Part shown: in pieces, positions 13,490 to 24,956 of the stretch | Position numbering within the stretch: position 1 is the stretch's first letter | Layout of the letters: each line of letters starts with the position of its first letter | NCBI RefSeq assembly: GCF_000090795.2 | Contig: NW_003546247.1 | Location: 37,358-92,211, forward strand | Reading direction: 5' to 3' | DNA from: Amphimedon queenslandica | Taxonomy: Eukaryota; Porifera; Demospongiae; Haplosclerida; Niphatidae | DNA: 54,854 nt | Program-made: the position numbers and the translations under genes | Notes under the pieces: model-generated | Seen by the model: the letters and a program-made list of their open reading frames with translations, nothing else | Told to the model about the DNA's origin: nothing | The model's database searches: none

Positions 13490-15530
13490 GTATATAACCT
13501 TAGTAGTTGACTGATTAGACTCAGCTCTGATCTAGCATGGTTGGTTTCATAATAATGTTTCATGTAATACTTTTTCACTATTCCTTCCTTAGTTCCAAGT
13601 ATAGTTTATTTGATGAGTGACTGATGAAATAGAATTTCATGCACAGAACTGCAAATTGCATTGTTTATACAATGATGCAGTTTGAATTCTGTTTTTTTTC
13701 GGGACAGTATTATCAAGATTCTAACATGTCATTTGGTTTTTTCTTTGCAAATGCAGTCATAATTTTTTGATATCAGTGTCTAAAATTACATTTTCAGTTG
13801 TAGTTATAAGTTTATGTTTCTACCTTTCTTAGTTTGAAAGCGTATTAAATGCAGAGTGACTGATCAAACTCAGTTTTGATAATTTTAGTTTGGTATAAAA
13901 ATGATGTTTTATGTATTGCTTTTTAGCATTTTTTTATTAGTTTCAAGTATAGCTTATACCAGGAAAGCCTGATTAAACTGAATTTGACTCTGGATTTACA
14001 CAAATTAATTGTTTTCAGAACACTACACCTTAAATAGTGATTTGTTTCAATAAAGTTTTACCAAAGTTGTATCAGTTTCATTTGCGTAAACGCAGCCATA
14101 ATTTTTACAGTTGGTGTCTAAAATAGTATTTACTGTTCTACTTTCCTGTACTTGTATCTTCATTTCTTAAGTTCCTAGTGTAGCATAAAACAAGCATGAC
14201 TGATCAGACCCAGTTTTGATTATCTAAGTTTGATTATACAACTATTTTTTGTGTACTGCATTTCTATTCTTGTTCAAGTGTAGTTATTACTATATGAGAC
14301 TGATTAATCTGAGTTTTAGGCTTCTTTACACAGTTACACAAAACACATTATATCTAAAAATAATACACTTTAAATACTGTTTTTGTTTCTACAGAGTTCC
14401 ATAAAGATTCTGTAATGTTTTAATTCGTTTCTTTGGTATGTAAACACAGCCTTATTACTACAGGTTGGTTTTCTAAAAATCATTTATCTGTTGTACTTAA
14501 TGCTCAGTACTTGTTTCAGTATTTATTTCTACCTATAATAGTTTTATAATGAAGTTTTATGTCAAAAGTGTGACTGATCACGTTCAGTTTTAATCATTTT
14601 GGGATTTTTTAAAAATGATGTTTCCTCTACCACTTCTCACCATTCTTTAGTTTCAAGTATAGTTACACAAGAGGTTCCTGATGAATGTGAGTTTAAGGCT
14701 GCATTTACACAGCTATACAACATGCAGTGTTTTTAAAACAATACACTTTGAATACTGTTTAGGTTGCATAGAGTTCTATTAAGATATTTTCATGCTGTCA
14801 TTTGCCTCTTTGCAATGTAAATGCAGCCAAAATATCTTCAGGTTTTTAAAAATATTTCCTGTTCCATTTACTTCATAGTACTCATTTCTTCCTTTCTTAC
14901 TTTTATCGTGTAGTATTTAACAAGATTGACTTATCAGACTCAGTTCTAATCATTTAGAAATCGTTATAAAATAATGTTTCATGTACTACTTGTCACAATT
15001 TCTTTTTTTATTGTTTCTCATATAGTTCGTATGAGGAGTGCCTGATCAAACTGAGTTTGAGGCTGCGATTTGACAACAATGCGAAATGCATTGTTTTTAT
15101 AACTATATACTTTTAATACTGGTTTCATGTCAAGGATTTTTATATCACGTTTTCGTTTGTTTCTTAGCCTTGTAAATGCAGCCAAATTTTTTTAAGGTTT
15201 GTTTTTTGTAATGTTTCTTGTTCGACTTAATTCTCAGTATTTGATTCTACCTTACACAGTTTCATAGTGTAGTATACAACAAGAGTGACTAATCAAAATG
15301 AGTTTCAGGCTGCTTTGACACTGCAACACAAAATGCATTGTTTTTCAAACAATGCACATCGTTACTGCTTTTGTTTTTAGCTTTCTGTTGAGATTGTTTC
15401 ATGTTTTCATTTGTTTTTTATAATATTAACACATTCTTCATCTTTTGAGTTGAATTCCTTTAAGTATTTCCTGCATTATCTACTTATCAGTCTTTCTTCC
15501 TTTTTACTTTTATAGTGTAGTACATAGAAA
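13490..15530 (-). repeat. Higher-order satellite in inverted orientation
   Basis: The same two modules as 9500-13490 but reverse-complemented. Landmarks now read GACTGATCAGACTCAG, CTACTTTTCACTATTCCTT and GGCTGCATTTACACAGC, recurring near 13650, 14010, 14310, 14700, 15060 and 15310. The two arrays therefore form a very large, imperfect inverted repeat with its axis near 13.5 kb. No coding sequence is seen. Confidence 0.75.
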
Positions 15531-17373
15531 CACACTGCAAAAACAACAGTGGGTTTTTCACACCAAGAAAGGTGTGTTCAAAAGTCATCATAAGGCTCAC
15601 TCCATAAGTGGGTAAATGACACTTTAAAAAGTGGACATTTCCCCTGCTATAGGTGGGAATGAGCTATCAATAATAGTGGTTCCACAACATTTGCATATTG
15701 AATTGTTCAAATAAACAAAAACTTTTTAAAATAAATACTATAACACTAACAATAAAAGTATCAATTGAAGTTTGTAAAAAAGTATTTATAAGTGTCTATG
15801 CATAAAAGTATCTCAATAAGTTTATTTTTTTTAAGTGATATAGTAAAAGTGCCTATAATAGGTTGTACTATAATAAATTATTTCTTTCAGTTTAGGGTTC
15901 AATTCTAGCTGACAACTTGTGAAGTTAGGACAAAATAGTTTTGACTGTTCAATCAACTTCACCTTGTTTGTTATCAAGTAGTAGCATTTCAATTTGGAAA
16001 ACCTGTACTGAAGTTGTAATACAATATCAGTAAGGATATTCACTCTCCTCTATCGGCAGCTCCAAAACCACAGTTTTGTACACTATTAGAATCGATTTTT
16101 AAATTCCAAATAGCAAAGAGTTGGTGTCGGAACATGAACTGATGTTGAACTTTGATGTTGATGTAATGAACTTTAAATGAGATTGGTATAAATTCAAATA
16201 ATTTGCCTAAACAGAACTATATTATTAGTAACGTGGTAGCAATACTAAGTAGGATTCACCCCAAACAAAATGGCTGCCACCACTTTTGCAGCCTTGATAT
16301 ACAAGGAAAATGAGCTCCTATGCTTACAAGACTTCTTAGAGGACCTCATCTTGACCAGAGGACTGCAAAGGTACCACTAGCGTAGCTCTAGACCTTTTTT
16401 GGGAGAAAAATTAAAAATCTGCGAACTGGCCATTTTGTTGACCCACATTTTTTCATCATCATCACCACGACCTCCTGTCAATCCAGTTGTCGGTCAATAT
16501 ATCAATCTTACCTGGTGATAGAAGGCTAATTCTTATACCATTCTACTCCAAAAATGTATGTGCAGGTCCTTGTCCCCTAAAATACTTTGACTGTCGCCAT
16601 TTTGTTAATTAAAGAAGCATGTGCTTCGTCGTGCTTGCTCAGATCTCAGAACTGGAAACAGCAAGTATTTTTTTACCTAACTAGGCTAGCTATGCTTGGA
16701 ATCAAATTGCAATATTTAGTGGAGGATTCCAAATAAGAGGAGGTACTTATCTTGCATATATCAAGTGTGTAACGAATTATTTTATTTCAAAAACACAAAA
16801 CGATTAATTAATGTTATAATACTAATGATAATATGAACTTGACAACAGAGGCCTGAACCTGTAGGAATAGCTACAGGATTGCTGGGGACTTCCTAAACAA
16901 GGATTCACGTCAAGACTATAGTATTCATTTCACTTGTGATCAGTATAGTAGATGTTCCTTCACCATATCTATTAAATTCAATCAGTGCTGTCCCTCATAA
17001 ATGCTGTAAAATTAAAATAATGACAACAATAATAAAGAAACTTATAGTTTGTGTAAAATGAAAATGTATCACGATTGTAACTGAAAAAATATTAAAAATT
17101 TTATTTAAAAAATCAACACTAACAAGAACATACAAAATTTAAAAAGACAAGATTGAGTAGGATTCCAAACAACCAACAAAATTGTGAAAAAAATTCTATT
17201 CTCGTGATTTGAAATTTTATTTTACATTGTAAGGTGATCCATAACTTTTAATAATAACATTAAAAGTACAATGTTGAGTAGAATTTGTTTCACGGGAGTA
17301 GAATTTTCTTTTTGTATTTTCGTTGGTCATTCCAAATCCCACACGATCTTGTTTATTAAAATTTTTATGTTCG
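15531..17373. other. Unassigned region, possible inverted-repeat element at its left
   Basis: 15531-16087 starts CACTGCAAAAACAACAGTGG and ends AAACCACAGTTTTGTACACT, which are loosely inverted. It may be a non-autonomous DNA element, but the match is imperfect and I see no clear target duplication. A 36-codon open frame starting ATGGCTGCCACCAC at 16269 and stopping at 16377-16379 has no family I recognise. The rest to 17373 is AT-rich with no supported gene. The region just left of 17374 marks the truncated end of Helitron copy A. Confidence 0.4.
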
Positions 17374-18308
17374 GACAGCCTACCAAATCAAATAATGTCT
17401 TGTGTAGTTTAGTTGATATTAATAAAATAAAAGCAGCACTAAGAAAATTAAAACAAATAAATTGGCTTTATAGAAACGTAGATGATAATTTAATTGACGA
17501 ATCGTCTAATAATGTTTTACAACTAGTGAGCACTACTACTTGTAAAATGCTTGAAAAAGCAAACGATCAAGATTTATAAGGCCTTTCGGCATACAATTAA
17601 ACATCTTGATAGTAAAATTGCACAGGTCCTGATATTAGTCAGTATAAATAAATGAATGTGAAAGAACAACCTAATGACAATAGGCAAGAGCATTATGAGT
17701 TGTTATGCATTCCTACTTTATTTCCAAATGGACAATATGGAGAGCATCATCCCAGACAAAGTTATCCAGCACAGACTTTATCATAGTGAATACATAACAT
17801 CAAGACTTTCAAACAACGATTCTGATTTCGTAGAAATCATTCATATTGTCTGCAATTTTACGAATGAAAAATTAACAAAGCCTTAAAAACTGGGATATAT
17901 AATTTATTAAAAAAAAGGGGCGACGTTGGTCAAACTGTTGCTGAAAAATTAGAAAAAATAAATGTGCTTGTTGAAGGAATAGATTGCAATTAAGTACCAT
18001 GTTGGCTCCAATATGGGGTACTAATCAATATTGGTTCCATGTGAAAGGTGAAGTCAAGGCATTGATTGCTGAGTATGGCTCACCAACACTTTTCCTAACA
18101 TTAAGTTGTGCTGAATACGATTCAGCTGATATAGCACAATCTTTAAGATAAGTGAATAATGCACCACAATCATATAGTATTTCTAGATTATGTACTGAGG
18201 ACCCTGTTTAAGTATCGTGACAATTTTCATACAATTTTAAGGATTTCTTTAACAAAGTCACACTCCAGAGAGATGTTTTAGGCAAAGTAGAGCAATGTTA
18301 TGTTTAAC
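17374..18308 (+). pseudogene. Helitron A: region before Rep, broken
   Basis: Translation matches copy B with residues such as QPTKSNNV, KIKAALRKLK and INWLYRNVDD at 17374-17500. It then matches TPTLFPTGQYGE-type and INKALKTGIYNLL sequences to about 17930, and the start of the Rep domain (LFLTLSCAEYDSAD, about 18083-18130). Frameshifts and stops are numerous (for example the stop after the QDL residues at 17577). It retains the bases ATTCATATTG (around 17845) that are missing from copy B at 52176/52177, which is useful for reconstructing history. Confidence 0.8.
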
Positions 18309-19061
18309 AAGCGTAACAGGGTAAAAAATATTCCTATAATTGATTTTACCACCTTGCAAGTATAACTTGGTCATTATTAAGACTTATAGAGGTTCTCTCT
18401 ACCTTCTAATGCTTCTAGAGAAGTCTTTAGAGAGTATCTCTATGTTCTCTTGCTGTTAGAAAGCTCTTAAATTTGTCCCATGTGTAAGCCGCCATTTTGT
18501 TTGCCGTGACCACACCCTCTCACGTAAAGGAGCGTGGGTGGGTGGTTCCTAAGGCTTGTTATTTTTCCAATACAACGTGCATAGAAGAAATGTAAGTGTG
18601 GACATACAAATAAATATATATATATATATACATAGCGCGACGGTGAATTCAATTATAGGAACGACCTGGGGGCTTCGCCCCCAGGTCGTTAAAAAGTTCA
18701 ATTAATTAGTCAAACAAGCGTATTAGTGTAAAAATATTCCTATAATTGTTTTCACCACCTTGCAAGTACAACTGGGTTCTTATGAAGGTTCTCTCTACCT
18801 TCTAATGCTTCTAGAGAAGGCTTTAGACAGTATCTCTGTTCTTTCGCTGTTAGGAAGCTCATAACTTTGTCCCATGTGCAAGCCGCCATCTTGTTTGCCG
18901 TGACCACACCCACTTACGTAGCGTGGGCGGGTGGTTGCTAAGGCTTGTTATTTCTCCAATACAACATGTATAGAAGAAATGTAAGTTTTGACATACAAAT
19001 ATATATATATCGCATGTGGGTGAAATCAATTATAGGAACGACCTGGGGGCTTCGCCCCAGG
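18309..19061 (+). mobile_element. Tandem pair of hairpin-ended elements (Helentron/HINE-like) inserted in Helitron A
   Basis: Two related units of about 400 and 350 bp in direct tandem. Each starts ACAAGCGTA (18308 and 18713). Each contains an early TTCCTATAATTG and a late CAATTATAGGAACG (a subterminal inverted repeat) and ends in a strong GC hairpin. Unit 1's stem is ACGACCTGGGGGC with loop TTC and its complement (about 18660-18689); unit 2 ends similarly near 19034-19061. Copy B is uninterrupted at the corresponding place (about 51720), so this is an insertion. A 3' hairpin, subterminal inverted repeats, tandem arrangement and no long target duplication fit non-autonomous Helitron/Helentron derivatives. 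I infer the class; there is no ORF. Confidence 0.6.
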
Positions 19062-20340
19062 TCGTAAAAGGAATATCAAATGCGTGGAACGCCTCATTAT
19101 CACATCCTCCTATGGATTGAAAATGCTCCTCTTGTTGGTATTGATTGTCCAGAAAAAGTCTGTTCTTTCATTAAAGATAGAACTACCTGTCATGCACCAG
19201 ACAGTAATATGTTGCCTGATTTAATTTTTTGGTAACAAAATACCAAATGCACAAGTGTAGCAAATACTGCAAGCAAAGTATTATAGGCGGCAACACGTGT
19301 ATCTAGATGCCGATTTGATTTTCCTGGACCAGTACGAGTTAGTATTTGCATCAATGATGTTGAAAATAGCTTGAAATTATACAATAAAATTTATTATCTC
19401 AAACAAAATGAAGAAGTTCAAGTCTACGATTATAATCCTTTAGAGCTGAAATTGTGGTGTTCAAATTTGGACTCTTTCCTTAACAGAGTATGTAACTGGA
19501 TATGTCACTAAAGCAGAAAAGAGTCACGCACAGGACTTATGGGATGAAGTCAGCCTGAAATTGTGGTGTGCAAATATGGACTCTTTCCTTAACAGAGTAT
19601 GTAACTGGATATGTCACTAAAGCAGAAAAGAGTCACGCACAGGACTTATGGGATGAAGTCAGCAGCTGTGACAACATATACAGCAAGCTTTGGAAAACCA
19701 GCCAAAAATTACTTCAAGCTAAAGAAGTAGGACTATATGAAGCTAGCAATTTTAATGTGTACTTGCCTCATTAGAGGAGTAGAAAAATCAAAAACTATTC
19801 GAATTAAACTATAATTGATCAATCTTCAAAAGACATTTTAATCCTAGCATAATTGAAGACTTTATCCAAGAAGACCAAATAACATGGAAGATGTATCTCT
19901 TTACGAAATTGTTGCCAATTACAAATTTGATAAAATAAGAGAAAATTAAGAGAATACAAACGTTGATCAAAGCCAGTCCTTTCACACAATTGGAAATTAA
20001 ACTATATGCAAGAAGCGGAAAGAGATGATTTTTATTACTCGCTAATATTTTTAATTGTGCCTTTTTGAGATGAGAGCAATCTCGTAAAAGGAGAAACATG
20101 GAAAAAGCTTTTCGGCATCACAGACAGGCATCTATACGTAGCATTGACAATCATTTCAACAAACTGCAGAAATTATTAGAAGCTGAACATAATTGGAAGA
20201 AAATAGTCAATGCAAGAAATAAAGCCGGTTTTACTGAAGAACTTCCTGATAACAAGGAATATGATGAGCCTCAATTACTGGGTGAAATAATGACAGCAGT
20301 AGCTGATATTGATGACATGCACATAAATGTACCTAATTTA
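19062..20340 (+). pseudogene. Helitron A: Rep (HUH/Y2 nuclease) domain, broken
   Basis: Rolling-circle initiator portion. The HUH motif is visible as GTPHYHILLWI at about 19085-19118. A Cys/Lys block follows (KYQMHKC, about 19240), and then the two-tyrosine motif YVTGYVTK, which occurs twice because of a 109-bp tandem duplication (19446-19663). Later sequence (EKAFRHHRQASIRSIDNHFN, 20098 on) is open for 137 codons and matches copy B. Several stops and frameshifts make it non-functional. In this family the domain nicks and joins DNA through the paired tyrosines. Confidence 0.85.
19446..19663 (+). repeat. 109-bp tandem duplication across the Rep tyrosine motif
   Basis: The segment beginning CTGAAATTGTGGTGT occurs at 19446 and again at 19555, near-identical over 109 bp and ending GATGAAGTCAGC. 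Each unit contains the coding sequence for YVTGYVTKAEK. Copy B has one unit only. Since 109 is not a multiple of 3 it also shifts the frame. The two units differ at a few bases. Confidence 0.9.
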
Positions 20341-21800
20341 ACATTAGAACAAAGAGAGGCAATGCTTAATGTAGATCAAAAAAGAATTTTTGATAAAATT
20401 AAGAGTCATCTTATAAGTCAAAAAGAACATGAAAACTTAATAGAGAATGAGTCTTCAAGACAACTTAGATTAGATAATATCAAAACGCTAAGGATGTTTT
20501 TAGTGGTGTAGTTGGAAATGGTAAATCATTTTTAATAAAGGCACTAAAATGCCTAATCGATAACATAGCATCCAAAAAAAGGTGAAATTATGTGTGCTAT
20601 AGTAGCACCAACAGGTATAGTAGCATTTAATGTAGGTAGACTAACAATACATAGATTATTTCAGCTACCAATAGAGCATGAGGGAAAGACAGCTGGATAT
20701 TTGGCTTTGAAAAAAGCTCAGTAAAGCATAAAAATCACACTTAAAAATTTAAAATTATAATAGTGACGAGGTATCTGTGGTATCCAATCTAAATCTAGCA
20801 TACTTACACATGCGCTTAGAAGATATATTTGGTACTGATAAATGGTTTGGATCCAAAAATGTTTTATTTGTAGGCCACCTTTTACAATTGCCACCAGTTA
20901 ATGGTAGACAAGTATAAAAAAAATTAGCAACAAACAAGTAAAAGCTAGACTTGGAGTAGCAAATGCAGTTAACATATGGATAAAAACAGTAGAATATGAT
21001 GAACAAACAATCAATGAGCGACAAAAGGGTGATGCAACTTTCTTTAATGCTTGATTCTGTAGGCATGGCTGTCTGACTGATGAAACTATTAGTACACTTA
21101 AGAGTCGCATATTTAAGGTTTCAATACAAGAAAAATATAGAGAATTGGAAACTGAAGGAACAAATCCTCCAATTTGCCAAATTGCTAAGGTAGACACCTG
21201 CCAAAAAATCAATCAATGAATGTTACAAAGTCTAGAAAATGAGAAAATAGAATAAGCATATGTTGATGTAGTTGATTATAGTGGCATCACAGCAAAATTT
21301 GACAAAAAAAAAAGAAAATATTAGAGAAACTAATATATCAACTAAGCCAAACAGCTGGTTTAGTAACTGTATTGTCTTTAGCAGTAGGCTGTAGAGTAAT
21401 GCTAAGATGTAATATCGATGTGACTGTAGGATTAGTTAATGGTGCTTGCAATTGGTACAGTAATGGGAATTTAAGCTACACATATATCAATCAAATTTGA
21501 TCATATTGATGTACCATGTGACATAGAAAGGGTTACATCTAGATTTATGCTATCTAAGAATTTGTATATACATAGGAAACAGTTTCCTCTTATTCTTTCT
21601 CATGCTATTACTATACATAAATGTCTGGGCCTTTCCTAGGTACAGCCATTATTGATTTATTGACTAATGATTTTGTGGATGGCGTGGCATATGTTGCATT
21701 GTCTCGTGTACATGCATTATATCGATTGCATGTATTATCATTTGATTCTCTCCGTTAGTAATCTGTGCATTAATGAAATTAACAGGCTGAGAAGTTAATT
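20341..21800 (+). pseudogene. Helitron A: PIF1-type helicase domain, broken
   Basis: Matches copy B across the superfamily 1 helicase. It contains NVDQKRIFDKIKSHLISQK (about 20365), a damaged Walker A region (VVGNGKSFLI, about 20505), a Walker B-like region near 20757, and LPPVNGRQV (about 20890). [20 protein letters not shown] lies at about 21386-21445, and the C-terminal HAITIHKCLGLS and VDGVAYVALS segments at about 21600-21705. Frameshifts and stops are frequent (for example 20509 and 20723). It is clearly older than copy B. Confidence 0.85.
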
Positions 21801-22953
21801 TAGAAAAGACTTATCTGAATCAAGAAAAGTAAAGGAAAGAAGAGAAAGATTCAAGTGACTGGTATAATTGATGATGGTGAACCTTGTAGTAAGAATGCCA
21901 AGGTGTCTGTAAATCATGTACAAAGTACTAGTTGCAGTACTGTTATTAGCAATCAATGTAGGAGAATTAATTTACCAAAGTCTAATCACCTCAAAAAGAC
22001 AAAACTATGTGACAATAATGCTTTAAATAAGCCTTGCTCCAAAAAAAGAAAAGTTAATGTCGACAGTAGTACTGACAATACTGCTTTGGTATTGCCTTGC
22101 TCAAAAAAGTGATAAATCAATTGTTTCAATCAATTTGAAAGACCTAAAAACGAAATTTAACCTCAAAAATGATGATAGTTGTAGTAGTGTCATAGTATCT
22201 ATAAAACTCTGAAACATTAAATGTAAACAAAAGATGATAAAACCAAGTGTGTTGTAAAAATGACCATTGTAGTAATAGTCTGATTGTATGTATAAAACTC
22301 ACTCTCAAGCATGAAAGACAAGTAATCCATAATAAGATGATGATGTCATCTATACTTATGAAGAGCCTGCCAACACAAATAATGTGAGGAGACAATGGGA
22401 TTATGTTTAATACCCTGGTATTGAAGAATTTGAGGAAAGGTGGTGTAAGATATTAAATCTCAAATTTGTCACAGCTGCTAAAATCTTACCTGGCAGTCTA
22501 ACAGCACCATTGTCAGATGAAAGAATTCCTAATAGTACTCTTGATGTCCCTGATGATGGGAACTGTTTATTTTATGCCCTTTCATATCTCATTACTGGGT
22601 CAATTTCTCAGCATTACCAATTATGTAAAGCAATTGTTAGTAATATGCCAAACTTTGAAGAATTGTTTAATAGGACATTAAGTGCAACCAGATATTCAAG
22701 CATATATAATTACATAAATAAGTCCATAATGTATAGACATTTTATGTGGGCCACTGACACAGACATTATTACACTAACTGCAATATTAGGTACAACCATA
22801 TATTTATATTCACTAACTCCTACATTTGTTGGCAGGGCTAGATATGGAACCCAACTTTATATGGCATTCCTTGTGATACTAATACACCTGCATGAATTTG
22901 AAGCATGTTGGTACTAATCATTTCCAAGCAGTTAGGTCTATTAATATTTCTTA
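21801..22953 (+). pseudogene. Helitron A: Lys-rich linker and OTU protease domain, broken
   Basis: The linker (21855-22112 open) is rich in Lys, Ser, Asn and Cys and repeats CSKK-type motifs, followed by [14 protein letters not shown] and VIVSIKL segments. The OTU domain begins [20 protein letters not shown] (about 22540-22600), keeping the Asp-Gly-Asn-Cys catalytic motif. It is open from 22510 to 22917, then shifts frame. The catalytic-His segment (NHFQAV, about 22917-22935) is present in another frame. In OTU proteases the Cys/His pair cleaves ubiquitin-type linkages. Confidence 0.85.
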
Positions 22954-23445
22954 AGCATTGATTGTTGATGGAAAGTGGGTATGGTGTATGGGAGGTCCAT
23001 CATCTTAAAAACATTAGTTGTTTATTGTGACTTATATTTCACTGCATAAGCAATGTGAATGATGTGTGAGTGTGAAAATCATTGATGCATATCCACCCAG
23101 TATTGCTCAGTATCAACAGATCAAACTGCATTCAGGATGTGAGATTAATCAATGTACGACAGTAAATATTGCTTACTTGTTGCTATAATGGATAGGGAGA
23201 GGGTGTGCATTGATTCAAACTAGTGTGACTATCATTTATGTAGGAGAGAGGGTTAGGAAGGGAGGATGCTGTCAATATCAAATCTGGATGTTCTTTGTGG
23301 CTTGTAGTACATGTTTATTAAAAATAACAGTTGCTTTTGGATCTGAGCGCTGCTGAAAAAATTTGAAGGACAAGAAAAATTTTAGAGTAACATTAAAAGT
23401 TGTGATTATACATGTAGTATTATTCCAGTAGTGATTCTGTAAATA

Positions 23446-23684
23446 TGTGACCATAATTGACAAAAGGTACCTTATGGCGGGTAGTGAAATTTGTCATTCT
23501 AGCCTCAGAAATCCAACTTCCTTAGCCCCAATTATCATAAAATTACTTAACAGGATGCAAAAAGTTACCATGAAACTTTTAGAAACAATGATTGTGTAAC
23601 AAAGCACTCACAGGTTGATATTTTCCATTATAACGATCAATTTTAAAATCCGCCATAAGGGCCCTTTTGTCAATTATGGTCCCA
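23446..23684 (-). mobile_element. MITE-239 family, copy 2 (inverted)
   Basis: Same 36-bp inverted termini; the interior is reverse-complemented relative to copy 1. Flanked by TA at 23444-23445 and 23685-23686. The copy B 3' region has the matching unoccupied site (about 47290-47330, reverse strand, reading GTACATATATTAATGATC), which supports a 2-bp TA duplication. One terminal base differs (GGTCCCA at the right end). Confidence 0.92.
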
Positions 23685-23699
23685 TATAATAATGATCAT

Positions 23700-23893
23700 C
23701 ATGCATTTTAATGCTGCCATCAATGCTGTGCTCATTACGTATATGTAAATTCTTGCCAGCTTATATTGTGCTGCCATCAATGCTGTGCGCACTATTAAGT
23801 TAATGCTTGCTGGCTGATTATGCACATTTGAATGATGCTGCAATCAATGCTGTGCGCATAATAAATGCTTGCAAGCTGATGTTGCACATCTTT
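23700..23893 (+). repeat. Subterminal tandem repeats, about 65 bp x3 (Helitron A)
   Basis: Three units each contain CTGCCATCAATGCTGTGCGC (starts near 23713, 23772 and 23839) followed by a variable spacer and a TTGCTGGCTGATTATGCAC-like part. The same three-unit array occurs in copy B at 47092-47280, so it belongs to the element. Confidence 0.8.
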
Positions 23894-24616
23894 TATTAAT
23901 GATTGTTGCAACAAGTGCTGGTTCTCATTAACAAAAAAATATTGTTTGCACATTGGAGATTGTTCAAGTACACAGAGTTATTTTACATTAAGCATGTCAT
24001 GAAAGAATCTTAACTGAGGATAGCATTAGTAGGCAATAATACGTCTATAATACATGCATGCACATACATGTATAATCCAATCAGAAACATTGTAGATGCT
24101 ACCATTATCATTATTAGTTAGTATTCACATTCATACATTTACAGGTACTTTCGTGACACAAGGACTACATTGTGGTATTAAATATTGAGATTTGATGTGA
24201 TTGGTAATAAAGTTTATTGACCATTACTGTTTGTACTATTGTTATTACTAGCCTGTGAGTACATTGCTTGCTTTTGATATGTTTCTATTACTATGCTTTA
24301 GAGGTCATTACAGCTGAAAATGATTTGCTGATTCAGCAATACTTTCATTGCTTGATGTTAGAATGTGCAATATAATGAAAGTCAATTCTGGATTTAGATT
24401 GTTGTAACTAGATTAATTTCTTTATTAAATGTAACTAAATGTTTTTTTGCAGCTCTTTGAACTGTAGTTGTATCACACTGCATGAGATGCTATTTTCCAG
24501 CTGCGTAGGTTTCGCATTGCCATAGTCGTAGCTATGGAATATGTAGCAACATGGACAGTATTGTGAAATGTCTTATGTATTTTGTTATAGGTCATTACTC
24601 TACATTACATACTATA

Positions 24617-24956
24617 CAGAGGCGTATTTAGGGGTGGCTGAGGGGGTTTGAGCATCCCCCTCAGGGCTAGGCTCAGAAAAATTTACTGAACTCCTGGGCT
24701 CTTGCATCACTACCAAGCCTCTTAACAAAGTTATCTAGCCCCCTTATCATGATTTTAGCAGTTTCCAGTGCTTTAAGGAGCAATCAGAAGTACCAGTAAC
24801 ATAGCAGTATGCTTAAAATGATTTTGGCCCTACCAGTAATTGACGAAAATGCAGGAAAAGGCCGTTTTACCGCCGTGAAAGTGGGTGTGGCCAAAATCGC
24901 AGCGTGCTTCACGCACCCTCAGCACCCCCCTTCTCCAATTCCTAGATAAGCCCCTG
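24617..24956 (+). mobile_element. 340-bp non-autonomous DNA element with 5-bp target duplication
   Basis: The left end is CAGAGGCGTATTTAGGGGTGG and the right end CCTAGATAAGCCCCTG, an imperfect inverted repeat. Flanked by CTATA on both sides (24612-24616 and 24957-24961). The copy B equivalent (about 46560-46580, reverse strand, ACATCTATATTCGTTTGATG) lacks it, confirming a clean insertion. CAG...CTG ends with a 5-bp duplication resemble hAT5-type elements; the class assignment is inference. No ORF. Confidence 0.88.

Larger units (their letters stand above)
9500..13490 (+). repeat. Higher-order satellite (period about 325 bp)
   Basis: Here the roughly 110-bp satellite monomer alternates with a second module of about 140 bp. 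That module is bounded by inverted ends of the type GGCTGCATTTACA and TGTAAATGCAGCC, with an inner AACAATGCATTTTGCGTTGC. The TGTAAATGCAGCCTCAAACT landmark recurs near 9510, 9830, 10730, 11065, 11390, 11705, 12370, 12865 and 13225, mostly about 320-330 bases apart. The second module looks like an inverted-repeat element that was captured and then amplified with the satellite. MITE copy 1 (10087-10325) is inserted in it. No genes are seen. Confidence 0.75.

Noticed and set aside
1..15530. CRISPR-like repeat spacing
   Set aside because: Repeats are diverged and contiguous without unique spacers, in a eukaryotic context; satellite DNA.
18600..18689. Hairpin with GGGGGC-TTC-GCCCCC as a transcription terminator
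   Set aside because: It recurs at the end of each tandem unit of an inserted element, so it is the element's terminal structure; rho-independent terminators do not apply in this context.
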